From the NCBI RefSeq assembly GCF_036840915.1, contig NZ_CP085725.1:1798001-1862000 (forward strand): a DNA stretch of 64,000 nucleotides, in the 5' to 3' direction. Shown one piece after another: positions 1 through 8,868 of the stretch. The first letter of the stretch is position 1, and every line of letters starts with the position of its first letter. The notes under the pieces were generated by a model. That model did not search any database and had not been told where the DNA came from. It saw only the letters and a program-made list of their open reading frames with translations. The position numbers were made by a program, and so were the translations under genes. This stretch comes from Flavobacterium hankyongi (GTDB lineage: Bacteria; Bacteroidota; Bacteroidia; Flavobacteriales; Flavobacteriaceae).

Positions 1-1692
1 ACAATAAGAACAAACTCCACATTCATTACTATTTGTTTCTCCAAAATATTCCAGAAGCAATTGACTTTTACAACTTGTCTCATTTAAAACATATTTTATC
101 ATTGCTTGCATTTGTTCCTTTTTCACCGAATTTTGGTTTTCCAAATGTTTTGATATTCGATTAATTGTTCTCTCATCTTCACGGACTTCTAAAAAAACAA
201 TTTTAGACTCATTGTGCTGAAAAAAACAGTCAACTATATTTAAATTTTTAAGTTTCTCCAGCAAATTTAGCACTTTAACTTCTGACGTCCCTGTTTTCTT
301 AGCTACAAAAGCACAATTGATGTTAATTTGAAGATCAAAAATCCCTGGATAACTTCTTAAAATTGTCGAAATAATTGGTTCATCATCAGGATTGAGACTT
401 ATGTAACGAATAACTTCTTTAGATTCCAATAAAAACTGAACTTGTACTTTTTCTGAAAATTCCTGAGAAAGACTTATCACTCCTTGTCTGTCTAAAAACT
501 GAAGGGAATTAAATGTTTTTAAAACTGGAAATTTATATTGTAAACAAAACTGATTTAAACTAAAAGGAAATTCATCATTAATGCCTTCCCCATATGCTAT
601 TTGAAAATAATTACAGAGTTTTAGATAAACTTCTTTGAGAAACTTAACATCTGGCAATACATTTATAAACTGATTTTCAGCCTGAATGATATCTGAAGGT
701 GAACTTATTAAAATTGCAAATGCCTTTTCTCCGTTTCTACCAGCTCTCCCCGCTTCCTGATAATAGCTTTCTAAATTTTCAGGCAGGTTTATATGAATAA
801 CTGTTTTCACATTGGGTTTATCAATCCCCATTCCAAAAGCGCTTGTAGCAATCATAACAGGGCTTTTATCTGTAAGCCACAAGTTCATGTTTTTCTCTTT
901 TTCTTTTAAAGGTAATCCACCGTGATAAAAAGTGGTTTTAAAACCTAAATCGGCTAATTTTTGAGCATATTCATGACAGTTTTTCCTATTACGAACATAT
1001 ATAATTGAAGACTCAGGGTTTTTTTGAAGAATTTGATTGAGTTTATACAACTTATCTTCGGCTTTAATAATATGATAACCTAGATTTTCTCTAGCGAATG
1101 ACTTCGAAAAAAGATTCGGATTTTCTAATCCTAACAAATTAATAATATCTATTTGCACTCTTGGAGTAGCTGATGCTGTTAAGGCTATAAAAGGAATCTT
1201 AGGAAAATGAGTTTTTAAATTTTTAATTTTCAGATATGAAGGTCTAAAATCATGACCCCATTGCGACACACAATGTGCTTCATCAATTGCCACTAAACTT
1301 ACAGGTAAACTTTTAATACGTTCCAGAATCCAATCTTGTTCAAGGCGCTCTGGTGATAGATACAAAAATTTATAATTCCCAAATTGGCAATTATCTAACA
1401 ATTGCAGTATTTCATCTGTTTTAATACCACCAGTCAATGCTATAGCTTTAATATCCCTACTTTGCAGTTGAGCCACTTGGTCTTTCATTAAAGCAATCAA
1501 GGGAGAAACAACAAGACAAAAACCATTAAAGACCATTCCAGGAACTTGAAAACACAATGATTTCCCACCCCCTGTAGGCATTAACCCAAAAGTGTCCTTA
1601 CCTTTTAATACTGATTGTATTATTTCATCCTGAACAGGTCTAAAAGAAGAATAGTTCCAATATTTTTCAAGAATTTGTAATGCTTGCTGCAT
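1..1692 (-). CDS. recQ: RecQ-family ATP-dependent DNA helicase (C-terminus beyond window)
   Basis: Superfamily 2 DNA helicase acting in recombination and repair. The frame is open from an ATG at 1692 to the left edge, giving 564 visible residues. Walker A PTGGGKS is at residues 39-45 and the DEAH box at 137-140, followed by CVSQWGHDFRP. The last visible residues carry the RecQ zinc-binding cysteines C541, C558, C561 and C564, in the typical context of a Cys, then LLLEYFGE, then CxxCxxC. Helicase and zinc subdomains are therefore present; anything after the zinc site lies outside the window. The gene is read alone on the minus strand, 75 bp from the next gene. Several RecQ paralogues are common in Flavobacteriaceae, so the symbol is a family-level call. 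Confidence 0.93.
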   Translation of the reverse strand, partial: MQQALQILEKYWNYSSFRPVQDEIIQSVLKGKDTFGLMPTGGGKSLCFQVPGMVFNGFCLVVSPLIALMKDQVAQLQSRDIKAIALTGGIKTDEILQLLDNCQFGNYKFLYLSPERLEQDWILERIKSLPVSLVAIDEAHCVSQWGHDFRPSYLKIKNLKTHFPKIPFIALTASATPRVQIDIINLLGLENPNLFSKSFARENLGYHIIKAEDKLYKLNQILQKNPESSIIYVRNRKNCHEYAQKLADLGFKTTFYHGGLPLKEKEKNMNLWLTDKSPVMIATSAFGMGIDKPNVKTVIHINLPENLESYYQEAGRAGRNGEKAFAILISSPSDIIQAENQFINVLPDVKFLKEVYLKLCNYFQIAYGEGINDEFPFSLNQFCLQYKFPVLKTFNSLQFLDRQGVISLSQEFSEKVQVQFLLESKEVIRYISLNPDDEPIISTILRSYPGIFDLQININCAFVAKKTGTSEVKVLNLLEKLKNLNIVDCFFQHNESKIVFLEVREDERTINRISKHLENQNSVKKEQMQAMIKYVLNETSCKSQLLLEYFGETNSNECGVCSYC

Positions 1693-1767
1693 TCAGAAGT
1701 ATTTAAAGTCTAAAAATAAAAAGTTTACTTATTTAAAACAAACTTTTTAAAATTAAAACTATACTGA

Positions 1768-2304
1768 CTATTTAAGGTGAGTAAAAATAAAATCGATACG
1801 CTCATTTACAGTTCCAATAGGCACTTCTATAAGTTTGTAACCGTATTTTGCATAGGTTTCCTTAAGATGATCGTAGATAATCTTAGCCTGCTCAAAGTTT
1901 TCATAACGAGCTTGATCACTCACATATATATCTTCCCAAGGTGGTAGAACAAATACTTTACTGTATTTACTATCATGGCAACTTTCATCAAAATGTTGAG
2001 GGTATGTATCTCCTATAAAATGCATATAAGCCAAGACATCTGGCACTCCTCTATCTATAAAAACCTGTGTACTTTCTTCTTTAATAGCGCTTTGATATTG
2101 CTTTATTCTACCTTCTAAAAGCATCTGACTGAACAACAAAGGTTCTGTCAAAAACAACTGATCAATTCCTTGTCTTTGTGCTTCTAGGGTAACTTCACGG
2201 GAAATTTCAGGATAACATGTAAATCCCTTTTCGATTAGTCCTTCAATAATCGTTGTCTTTCCAGTACCTGGTCCGCCAGTAATTACAATAATTTCCTTTT
2301 CCAA
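1768..2304 (-). CDS. AAA family ATPase / Ttd14-like NTP-binding protein
   Basis: A 178-residue P-loop protein. The N-terminus has the strand ending in GGPGTGKTT (Walker A, residues 10-18), as in the AAA_28 family (Ttd14, NadR kinase-like domain). An acidic segment FIDRGVPDVLAY near residue 83 fits the DRG/Walker B-like position of nucleotide kinase-like members. The short length leaves room only for the NTP-binding domain. It probably binds and phosphorylates or hydrolyses a small substrate, but the substrate cannot be read from the sequence. It is transcribed divergently from the DUF493-DUF4290 genes, and two direct copies of a TAAGTTTG element lie just upstream. Confidence 0.8.
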   Translation of the reverse strand: MEKEIIVITGGPGTGKTTIIEGLIEKGFTCYPEISREVTLEAQRQGIDQLFLTEPLLFSQMLLEGRIKQYQSAIKEESTQVFIDRGVPDVLAYMHFIGDTYPQHFDESCHDSKYSKVFVLPPWEDIYVSDQARYENFEQAKIIYDHLKETYAKYGYKLIEVPIGTVNERIDFIFTHLK

Positions 2305-2323
2305 AACTCTAAAAATAAAGGTG

Positions 2324-2341
2324 CAAACTTAATCAAACTTA
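2324..2341 (-). promoter_or_regulatory. Tandem TAAGTTTG promoter elements upstream of the NTPase
   Basis: Read on the minus strand, 2331-2324 and 2341-2334 both give TAAGTTTG, matching the Bacteroidota sigma-ABfr -7 consensus TAnnTTTG. The two copies are 10 bp apart, one helical turn. No clear -33 TTG is seen at the usual spacing, so this is a consensus match only. Confidence 0.4.
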
Positions 2342-2393
2342 TTGGTTTTTGAAAATTGAATTTACATTCGATAATTTCTAATTTCAAAAAGCT

Positions 2394-2401
2394 TATATTT
2401 G
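2394..2401 (+). promoter_or_regulatory. TATATTTG promoter element for the DUF493-DUF4290 genes
   Basis: TATATTTG matches the Bacteroidota -7 consensus TAnnTTTG exactly and lies 20 bp before the ATG at 2422. It lies downstream of an in-frame ATG at 2356, so transcripts from it could not use that ATG. This supports 2422 as the start. No -33 motif was found. Confidence 0.5.
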
Positions 2402-2421
2402 CGTTTATTTTAATGCAGAAG

Positions 2422-2709
2422 ATGGATAAAAAAACAACCGAATTTTACGAAAGATTAAAAGAAGAACTTAATTCGACCACAAAAAAATGGCCTTCTGAAT
2501 ACTTATACAAATTTATTGTTCCCAGCGATATTGAAAAAATTGCACAAGTAGAAGCGGCTTTTAACAATTTGGGAGCTATCATTGAAACTCGTGAATCAAA
2601 GAATGCTAAATTTACAAGTATTTCTATAAGCGTTTTGCTAAATAACGCCGACGAGATAATTAAAAAATACCAAGAAGTGTCAACAATTGAAGGGATAATA
2701 TCTTTATAA
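2422..2709 (+). CDS. DUF493 family protein (YbeD-like)
   Basis: A 95-residue cytoplasmic protein resembling the DUF493/YbeD family. These are small ferredoxin-like alpha-beta folds with a possible regulatory role. The visible pattern is WPSEYLYKFIVPS followed by a helix and the strand FTSISISVLLNNADEI, with a closing IEGIISL. The open frame reaches upstream to 2356, but residues 1-22 of that version are hydrophobic and unlike the family, and a promoter element lies inside it, so the ATG at 2422 is preferred. The stop is followed with no gap by the next ATG, so it is probably co-transcribed and translationally coupled with the DUF4290 gene. Confidence 0.8.
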   Translation: MDKKTTEFYERLKEELNSTTKKWPSEYLYKFIVPSDIEKIAQVEAAFNNLGAIIETRESKNAKFTSISISVLLNNADEIIKKYQEVSTIEGIISL

Positions 2710-3429
2710 ATGGATAAAAAATATATTCGAGAAAATGCTAACGAAGTAGTTCAGAATTTAGAATACAATTCTGAACGCAAATCGCTTATTATACCTGAAT
2801 ACGGACGTCATTTACATAAGCTAATTGATCAAGCATTGGCTATTAAAGAAAAAGAAGAGCGCAATAAAATGGCGAAATACATTATTTCCGTTATGGGAAG
2901 TATGAACCCTCATTTGCGTGATGTTCCTGATTTTCAACATAAACTTTGGGATCAATTATTTATAATGTCTGATTTTTCTTTAGATGTAGATTCTCCCTAT
3001 CCAATTCCTTCTAAAGAGGTATTGAAGATGAAACCAGACCCATTGAAATACCCACAAAATTTCCCTAAATATCGTTTTTATGGAAATAATATTACTTATA
3101 TGATTGCAAAAGCAAACGAATGGGAAGAAGGCGAAATGAAAAACGCTTTAGTTCGTGTTATTGCAAATCATATGAAAAAATCATATTTAAGCTGGAATAA
3201 AGACACTGTTACTGATGCTGTTATTTTTGAGCATTTGTACGAATTATCAGGAGGTAAATTTAACCTCACTACTTCTAGCGAAGAGCTTTCCAATACTCAA
3301 GATTTGATGCGTACAAACAAACGCATGTCTAACAAAATTCAAAACAACAATAATAACAACGGAAAGCAAAAAAATCAAAAAAATGGCCCTAAAAAACCAT
3401 TTATAAAAAACAATAACAATCCTAAATAA
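2710..3429 (+). CDS. DUF4290 domain-containing protein
   Basis: A 239-residue protein matching the Bacteroidota-specific DUF4290 family, recognisable by YNSERKSLIIPEYGRHL near residue 20 and the MNPHLRDVPDFQHKLWD segment. It has no signal peptide or membrane span, so it is cytoplasmic. The last 40 residues are a low-complexity Asn/Lys/Gln tail (an N-rich stretch and several KKP/KNN segments), probably disordered and possibly nucleic-acid binding. Its function is unknown. It sits between DUF493 (0 bp) and murA (50 bp), an order that recurs in Flavobacteriaceae and suggests a link to cell-envelope growth, though that link is only contextual. Confidence 0.85.
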   Translation: MDKKYIRENANEVVQNLEYNSERKSLIIPEYGRHLHKLIDQALAIKEKEERNKMAKYIISVMGSMNPHLRDVPDFQHKLWDQLFIMSDFSLDVDSPYPIPSKEVLKMKPDPLKYPQNFPKYRFYGNNITYMIAKANEWEEGEMKNALVRVIANHMKKSYLSWNKDTVTDAVIFEHLYELSGGKFNLTTSSEELSNTQDLMRTNKRMSNKIQNNNNNNGKQKNQKNGPKKPFIKNNNNPK

Positions 3430-3479
3430 TTAAGAGACAACACATCTCATAATTAATAACTTATAACTCATAATTTAAA

Positions 3480-4790
3480 ATGGGAACATTTAAAATTGAA
3501 GGTGGTATACCACTAAAAGGAACTGTTCAGCCACAAGGTGCAAAAAATGAAGCGTTACAAATATTATGTCCTGTTTTATTGACTTCCGAAAAAGTAAGGA
3601 TTACAAATATTCCTGATATCATTGATGTTAACAAGCTAATTGTTCTTTTAGGTAATTTAGGTGTAAAAATTCAAAAAAACGGTCCTAGTGATTATACTTT
3701 CCAAGCCGATGAAGTAAATATTGAATATCTTAAAACCGAAGCCTTTAAAAAAGAAGGTGGAAGTTTAAGAGGATCTATTATGATTGTAGGCCCGCTTTTA
3801 GCACGTTTTGGTTGTGGATACATTCCTAAACCAGGAGGAGATAAAATTGGACGTCGTCGCTTAGACACTCACTTTGAAGGTTTCATTAATCTTGGAGCAA
3901 AATTCAGATACGAGAGAGCTGATCATTTTTACGGAGTAGAAATAGACGGAAGATTACAAGGAGCGTATATGTTACTTGACGAAGCTTCGGTTACTGGTAC
4001 TGCAAATATTGTTATGGCTGCTGTTTTAGCAGAAGGAACTACAACTATTTATAATGCTGCTTGTGAGCCTTACTTACAACAGTTATGTAAAATGCTGAAT
4101 TCGATGGGTGCTAAAATCACTGGAATTGGATCAAACTTACTAACTATTGAAGGAGTTGATAAATTAGGTGGATGCGAACATAGAGTCTTACCAGATATGA
4201 TTGAAATTGGTTCATGGATTGGTCTTGCTGCTATGACAAGAAGCGAAATCACTATTAAAGATGTTAGCTGGGAAAATTTAGGTGTTATTCCAAATGTTTT
4301 CAGAAAATTAGGAATAACTTTAGAGAAAAAAGGAGATGATATTTATATCCCTGCTCACACAGACGGATACGAAATTAAAACAGACATTGACGGTTCAATT
4401 TTAACTGTTGCCGATGCTCCTTGGCCTGGATTTACTCCAGACTTATTAAGTATTGTATTAGTAGTTGCAACTCAAGCTAAAGGAGATGTTTTAATTCACC
4501 AAAAAATGTTTGAAAGCCGTTTATTCTTCGTGGATAAATTAATTGATATGGGAGCAAAAATTATGCTTTGTGACCCACATAGAGCTGTGGTAATGGGACA
4601 CAACTTCCAATCACAACTAAAAGCAACAACAATGAGTTCACCAGATATTAGAGCTGGTATTTCATTACTAATTGCAGCTTTGACAGCAAAAGGAACAAGT
4701 ACAATTCAAAACATCGAACAAATAGACAGAGGTTATGAACGTATCGATGAGCGTTTAAGAGCTTTAGGTGCTAATATTGTTAGAGCGTAA
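3480..4790 (+). CDS. murA: UDP-N-acetylglucosamine 1-carboxyvinyltransferase
   Basis: First committed step of peptidoglycan synthesis: transfers enolpyruvate from PEP to UDP-GlcNAc in the cytoplasm. The 436-residue length is normal for the family (about 420-440). K22 in the QGAKNEAL motif corresponds to the conserved PEP-binding lysine. The active-site loop reads GGDKIGRRRLDTH, so residue 121 (codon 3840-3842, GAT) is Asp where E. coli has Cys115, the residue alkylated by fosfomycin. Asp at this position is known from Mycobacterium and Chlamydia MurA and makes those enzymes fosfomycin-insensitive. The start ATG follows a 50 bp AT-rich gap. A strong terminator lies just after the stop. Confidence 0.97.
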   Translation: MGTFKIEGGIPLKGTVQPQGAKNEALQILCPVLLTSEKVRITNIPDIIDVNKLIVLLGNLGVKIQKNGPSDYTFQADEVNIEYLKTEAFKKEGGSLRGSIMIVGPLLARFGCGYIPKPGGDKIGRRRLDTHFEGFINLGAKFRYERADHFYGVEIDGRLQGAYMLLDEASVTGTANIVMAAVLAEGTTTIYNAACEPYLQQLCKMLNSMGAKITGIGSNLLTIEGVDKLGGCEHRVLPDMIEIGSWIGLAAMTRSEITIKDVSWENLGVIPNVFRKLGITLEKKGDDIYIPAHTDGYEIKTDIDGSILTVADAPWPGFTPDLLSIVLVVATQAKGDVLIHQKMFESRLFFVDKLIDMGAKIMLCDPHRAVVMGHNFQSQLKATTMSSPDIRAGISLLIAALTAKGTSTIQNIEQIDRGYERIDERLRALGANIVRA

Positions 4791-4813
4791 TATTTTGAAT
4801 ATGTAATTATATA

Positions 4814-4858
4814 AAATTCCAAATTCCGATACATAATTGGAGTTTGGAATTTCTTTTT
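4814..4858 (+). terminator. Rho-independent terminator after murA
   Basis: A 14-bp stem pairs 4814-4827 with 4839-4852 (one G-T wobble) around an 11-nt loop and is followed by CTTTTTC. It lies 23 bp after the murA stop. Confidence 0.6.
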
Positions 4859-4871
4859 CAACCAAACCAAA

Positions 4872-5642
4872 ATGGAAACCTACATTATTATATTTCTTTG
4901 CATTGCCTCTTTTTTTGCTGGATTTATTGATGCCATTGCTGGTGGTGGTGGATTAATTCAAACTCCTATTGCTTTAATTCTTTTACCTAATCAGCCAATC
5001 GCTAATTTAACTGGATCATTAAAAGTTCCAGGTATAACAGGGACCAGTATTGCCTCTATTCAATATTTAAAAAATGTAGATATGAATTGGAGACTATTGT
5101 TTATAATGACATTTTTTTCATGCTTTAGTGCTTTCTTTGGCTCCTATGTTCTTACGATTGTGAATAATGACTTTATGAAGCCATTACTGTTGGTAATCCT
5201 AATTTTATTAGCCATTTACACATTCATAAAAAAAGATTTTGGAAGCCATAAACCTAAAGAAATTTCAAACACTAAAGCAATATTTTACGGAATCCTAATT
5301 AGTGCTTTTGTTGGCTTTTATGATGGCTTTATTGGACCAGGTACTGGAAGTTTTCTTATTGTTGCTTTTATTTTTGTTCTCGGATTGGATTTTCTTCATG
5401 CATCAGCCAATGCAAAACTCGTAAACATCGCTTCAAACATAGGTTCATTAGCTTTATTTATTTCCAAAGGAAAAATACTTTGGTTAATGGCTTTACCAAT
5501 GGCTGTTTGTAACGGTTTTGGCGGATGGCTAGGAGCAAAATTGGCAATAAAAAAAGGGAACGGTTTTATTCGTATCTTTTTTCTTGTTGTGGTTATTGGC
5601 ACTCTAATTCGCCTAAGTTATGATGTGTTTTTAAAAAATTAA
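4872..5642 (+). CDS. TSUP family transporter (TauE/SafE)
   Basis: A 256-residue inner-membrane protein with about eight hydrophobic spans. It has the two half-repeats typical of TauE/SafE (DUF81) permeases: an N-terminal FFAGFIDAIAGGGGLIQTP and a second-half GFYDGFIGPGTGSFL motif. Members export or import sulfite, sulfonates or other organosulfur anions; the substrate here is not determinable. The ATG at 4872 follows the murA terminator. The stop codon overlaps the stop of the convergent DUF5686 gene by 4 bp (5639-5642). Confidence 0.9.
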   Translation: METYIIIFLCIASFFAGFIDAIAGGGGLIQTPIALILLPNQPIANLTGSLKVPGITGTSIASIQYLKNVDMNWRLLFIMTFFSCFSAFFGSYVLTIVNNDFMKPLLLVILILLAIYTFIKKDFGSHKPKEISNTKAIFYGILISAFVGFYDGFIGPGTGSFLIVAFIFVLGLDFLHASANAKLVNIASNIGSLALFISKGKILWLMALPMAVCNGFGGWLGAKLAIKKGNGFIRIFFLVVVIGTLIRLSYDVFLKN

Positions 5643-8113
5643 TTCAGAGCATTTAATATTTTCAAACCGAAAACAATTCCGTCTTTTTGAATTGTGCTTT
5701 GATACGAACGAACATAATCAATTCTGAATAATTTAAATTTACCAAAACCTAAATTATCCAATCCAACTGAAAATTCCTGATACGGATTGATTCCTGGCAA
5801 TGATAAGTTATGATACCCTAAAATCATATTCACTTTTAGTAAATTAATCAGTGGAATTTTATTTGCGATAAAACCTTTATCATCATATTCTGCATGGGCT
5901 TCAAAAAAAGAATCATTCGTGCTGTATCTATAATACGGCATCATATTAAACACGCTCAAATATCTATCTGATTGACCAATGTGTGTCTGATTTCCATTGA
6001 AATGTTTATAATCAACAAAAGAAATATTATCACCATTAAAAAATTTTCCAGCAGTTATATTCAAGCCTAAATTCCCTTTGTTACCAAGAAGAAAATCATG
6101 TGAAACTCTTGAGGCTAGATAATCAAAATTGTATTGTGATTTATTTCCTGCAAATCCTTTTTCATAAGTCAAATAAACTGTTGGGTACTTATCGTTTGAT
6201 AAATTAAACTTTCCATCGGGTCTTGACCAATACTCTTGAGCGAAGTTTATTTTTCCGGTAATTCTTCCTTTAACTAAATTATGCTTCGTGATTATTGAAT
6301 TTTCATAATCAAATGGAAACAAAGGATTATTAGATGTATATACCTTATCTTTTTTTACAATGGTAAAATCAGTATTATTAAACAATGGCTTTCTTTCTGA
6401 ATATTCCAAATTAGTAAATACCGAAAATCCATTTAAAACTTCCTGACTGTAACCTACATTTACAAAACTCTTGTCGTAAAGTTTCATAAAATTATTTTTA
6501 AAGAATAAAGTACTAACCGAATTCACAATATTTGAAATCGGGTTATTTGGATTAAACTGAACAATATCTCTTCCTCCAGAAAAAGTTAGCAAAGCATCAT
6601 TAACATTATTGAACTTTTTAGAAAATTCTCCTTTTATTCTCAGCTTATTTTCTTCAAAACCATAATTAAACACAAGACCTGCAGAAGTGTAAGTCCTATC
6701 ATCTTTATTAGTCTTCAAATAATTTAAGCCAGTACTCAAAGCATACCCTTGAACAGTATTAAATCGAATACTGGTTAAGAATCCTGTATAATTCAAAGAC
6801 CAATCCTTATAAGAATTTTTATAACTATAACCACTTACAACATCAAACAAAGAAAACTTATTGCTTTTTTTATCTATCGAATCAAGATATTTTTTTGATT
6901 GTCTCAAAGTTTGGATACTATCTTTTCTAACATAATCAGTACTTTCTTCATTAGTTAAAGGAACTGGCCTTATAGTATTCCAAAAATCATTGTCTTTTTT
7001 ATTAGAATCTTTCTCAAAAGAAAGAACCTCACGAGTAAATGTTTTTTTATCAAAAGTAGGTTCGAACTCAAAATTACTGTAGACATAAGTAAACCTTCCT
7101 GAAAGATTAATTCCTAATAATCCAGCAACAAAATCCAAACTCTGAGTATTCTTTGTCCAAATTTTATCTTTTTGATTGTAACTAAAACTTTGTTTTAAAA
7201 TTAAATTATCCAAAGCTGGAGTTTGCATTCGGTATCCTTTTATATTGACATCTACAGCATAAATAGCCCAAGAATCTTCTACAATATATATATAACCTTC
7301 AACCACTGGTTCGGTGTCTCTACGAGGTATAACCTTAATTTTATTTACTTGTTGTTTATCTTCTGTAAAAAAACTTCCATCGATTTTAAATTTATAATAT
7401 GAAAAGGCATTATCACTTATTGGTGAAATAATATTTACTTGAAAAGGAAGATAATTTTCATAAAAATCAAATTCGACACTTGCCGCGTTATTAAAACTAA
7501 AACCATTGTTTTTACCAGCAACTTTTGAAGCCACAATTGTTTCCTTCATTTTATCTGGCTTTTGAAAACTAAGTTTGGAAACTGTCTCTGATAAATACAA
7601 AATCCCTGTTCGAGTTGAATCTAAGGCACCGTCAAAATCCCCTAAATCTTGACCCAGAATTTTTTTAGGAGCATCTTTAATTCGCATTAATCCTCTTGAA
7701 TAAAAATCGGCTTTATACTTAGCTGTTCTGACAGAATTTTCTTTTTTTGAAGCAATAGCATTGCGAATAATTTGCTTTGCAGGATCTTCTTGATTACTAA
7801 CCACAACTTCATTTAAAGTGTATCTTTCCTCAGCCAATTTTACATTAAGTTCATGCGGGAAGCTTTCAATAGTAACTGTAACTCTTTTGGTCTTAAAACC
7901 TAAATACTGAAAAATTATAGTATACTTACCTTTTTGTTTTAAATTAAGCTCATAAAATCCTTTTTCATTTGTTGTGGTTCCATTATAAGTATTATCTACT
8001 AAAACTGTTACTAAAGGAAGTGGATTATTATTCTCATCGGTAACCAAACCCTTAATTTGAGAATTGGAAAAAACAGAAAACAACAAAAAGGCGATTAAAA
8101 AAAGGTTTCTCAT
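5639..8113 (-). CDS. DUF5686 / carboxypeptidase-like regulatory domain outer-membrane protein
   Basis: An 824-residue exported protein. It has a signal peptide (residues 1-18, ending SNSQ), then a carboxypeptidase-regulatory-like beta-sandwich (about 19-100; IKGLVTDENNNPLPLVTV), then a long DUF5686 region rich in amphipathic strands and aromatic residues that looks like an outer-membrane beta-barrel. Bacteroidota DUF5686 proteins resemble TonB-receptor-type barrels with an N-terminal plug-like domain, but their substrate is unknown. It lies 47 bp downstream of aroQ on the same strand and is probably co-transcribed with it. Its 3' end overlaps that of the TauE gene. Confidence 0.85.
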   Translation of the reverse strand: MRNLFLIAFLLFSVFSNSQIKGLVTDENNNPLPLVTVLVDNTYNGTTTNEKGFYELNLKQKGKYTIIFQYLGFKTKRVTVTIESFPHELNVKLAEERYTLNEVVVSNQEDPAKQIIRNAIASKKENSVRTAKYKADFYSRGLMRIKDAPKKILGQDLGDFDGALDSTRTGILYLSETVSKLSFQKPDKMKETIVASKVAGKNNGFSFNNAASVEFDFYENYLPFQVNIISPISDNAFSYYKFKIDGSFFTEDKQQVNKIKVIPRRDTEPVVEGYIYIVEDSWAIYAVDVNIKGYRMQTPALDNLILKQSFSYNQKDKIWTKNTQSLDFVAGLLGINLSGRFTYVYSNFEFEPTFDKKTFTREVLSFEKDSNKKDNDFWNTIRPVPLTNEESTDYVRKDSIQTLRQSKKYLDSIDKKSNKFSLFDVVSGYSYKNSYKDWSLNYTGFLTSIRFNTVQGYALSTGLNYLKTNKDDRTYTSAGLVFNYGFEENKLRIKGEFSKKFNNVNDALLTFSGGRDIVQFNPNNPISNIVNSVSTLFFKNNFMKLYDKSFVNVGYSQEVLNGFSVFTNLEYSERKPLFNNTDFTIVKKDKVYTSNNPLFPFDYENSIITKHNLVKGRITGKINFAQEYWSRPDGKFNLSNDKYPTVYLTYEKGFAGNKSQYNFDYLASRVSHDFLLGNKGNLGLNITAGKFFNGDNISFVDYKHFNGNQTHIGQSDRYLSVFNMMPYYRYSTNDSFFEAHAEYDDKGFIANKIPLINLLKVNMILGYHNLSLPGINPYQEFSVGLDNLGFGKFKLFRIDYVRSYQSTIQKDGIVFGLKILNALN

Positions 8114-8160
8114 TTTTAGATTTTTCTTTAAAGACGTAATTTAATAAAGAAAGGTTGCTT

Positions 8161-8574
8161 TTATAAAAAAGATTGTATTGCCAATTCGTAACTTTGGAGT
8201 CCAAAACCTATAATTATTCCTTTCGCATTCGGAGAAATATAAGATTGATGTCGAAATGTTTCTCTTGAAAAAGTATTTGATATATGAACTTCAACTACTG
8301 GAGTTGTAATTGCTTTTATACAATCACCAATACCAATTGAAGTATGAGTATAAGCTCCCGCATTCAGAATAATTCCGTCATAATCAAAACCAACTTCTTG
8401 TAATTTGTTAATAATTTCACCTTCTATATTACTATGAAAGCACTCTAAGTTAACTTTTAAATACTTAGATTTCATAGTTTTAAAAAAAGTATCAAAATCT
8501 TGATTACCATAAACCTCAGGTTCTCTTTTTCCTAATAAATTTAAATTAGGGCCATTTATAACAAGTATTCTCAC
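8161..8574 (-). CDS. aroQ: Type II 3-dehydroquinate dehydratase
   Basis: Third step of the shikimate pathway, dehydrating 3-dehydroquinate in the cytoplasm. The start was set to the GTG at 8574, giving a 137-residue protein beginning MRILVINGPNLNLLG, the canonical family N-terminus. The 37 residues encoded further upstream in the same open frame do not resemble the family. Visible active-site elements are NLNLLGKREPEVYG (flexible loop with Tyr22), NAGAYTHTS (Asn71) and VEVHISN (His97). The type II enzyme is a dodecamer of about 140-150-residue subunits, so the length fits. It is followed by the DUF5686 gene. Confidence 0.95.
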   Translation of the reverse strand: MRILVINGPNLNLLGKREPEVYGNQDFDTFFKTMKSKYLKVNLECFHSNIEGEIINKLQEVGFDYDGIILNAGAYTHTSIGIGDCIKAITTPVVEVHISNTFSRETFRHQSYISPNAKGIIIGFGLQSYELAIQSFL

Positions 8575-8610
8575 AATTAGTATTTTGAGTAAATATAGGG
8601 GTTTTCTTCT

Positions 8611-8633
8611 AATTTGAGTTTGTTCCTCAAATT
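8611..8633. repeat. Small inverted repeat in the aroQ upstream region
   Basis: AATTTGAG (8611-8618) pairs perfectly with CTCAAATT (8626-8633) across a 7-nt loop. It lies 37 bp before the aroQ GTG. No T-run follows on either strand, so it is not a terminator. It may be a leader hairpin or chance. A TAAGTTTG promoter-like element lies further up on the minus strand (8779-8772). Confidence 0.3.
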
Positions 8634-8868
8634 CTTCATTTAAAAAAAACTTCTCTAAAAAAATTGAACTACAATCAAAGTGCAATCCTTACGGCTTCTT
8701 TAAATGGATTTTTTGTATCTAGAAATATTGCATTTCTACTAAAAAAACAACTACTTAAAGCGATATAATTTCAAACTTAAAAAATTGTTAACAACTATTC
8801 AATACAAACAATAATCTGAATATCAATATATTATAATTTAATGTTACCAATTTTAAATCTATAAACAA

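Noticed and set aside
8575..8685. Extended N-terminus of aroQ
   Set aside because: The family start MRILVINGPN is at the GTG 8574; the upstream 37 residues have no family resemblance.
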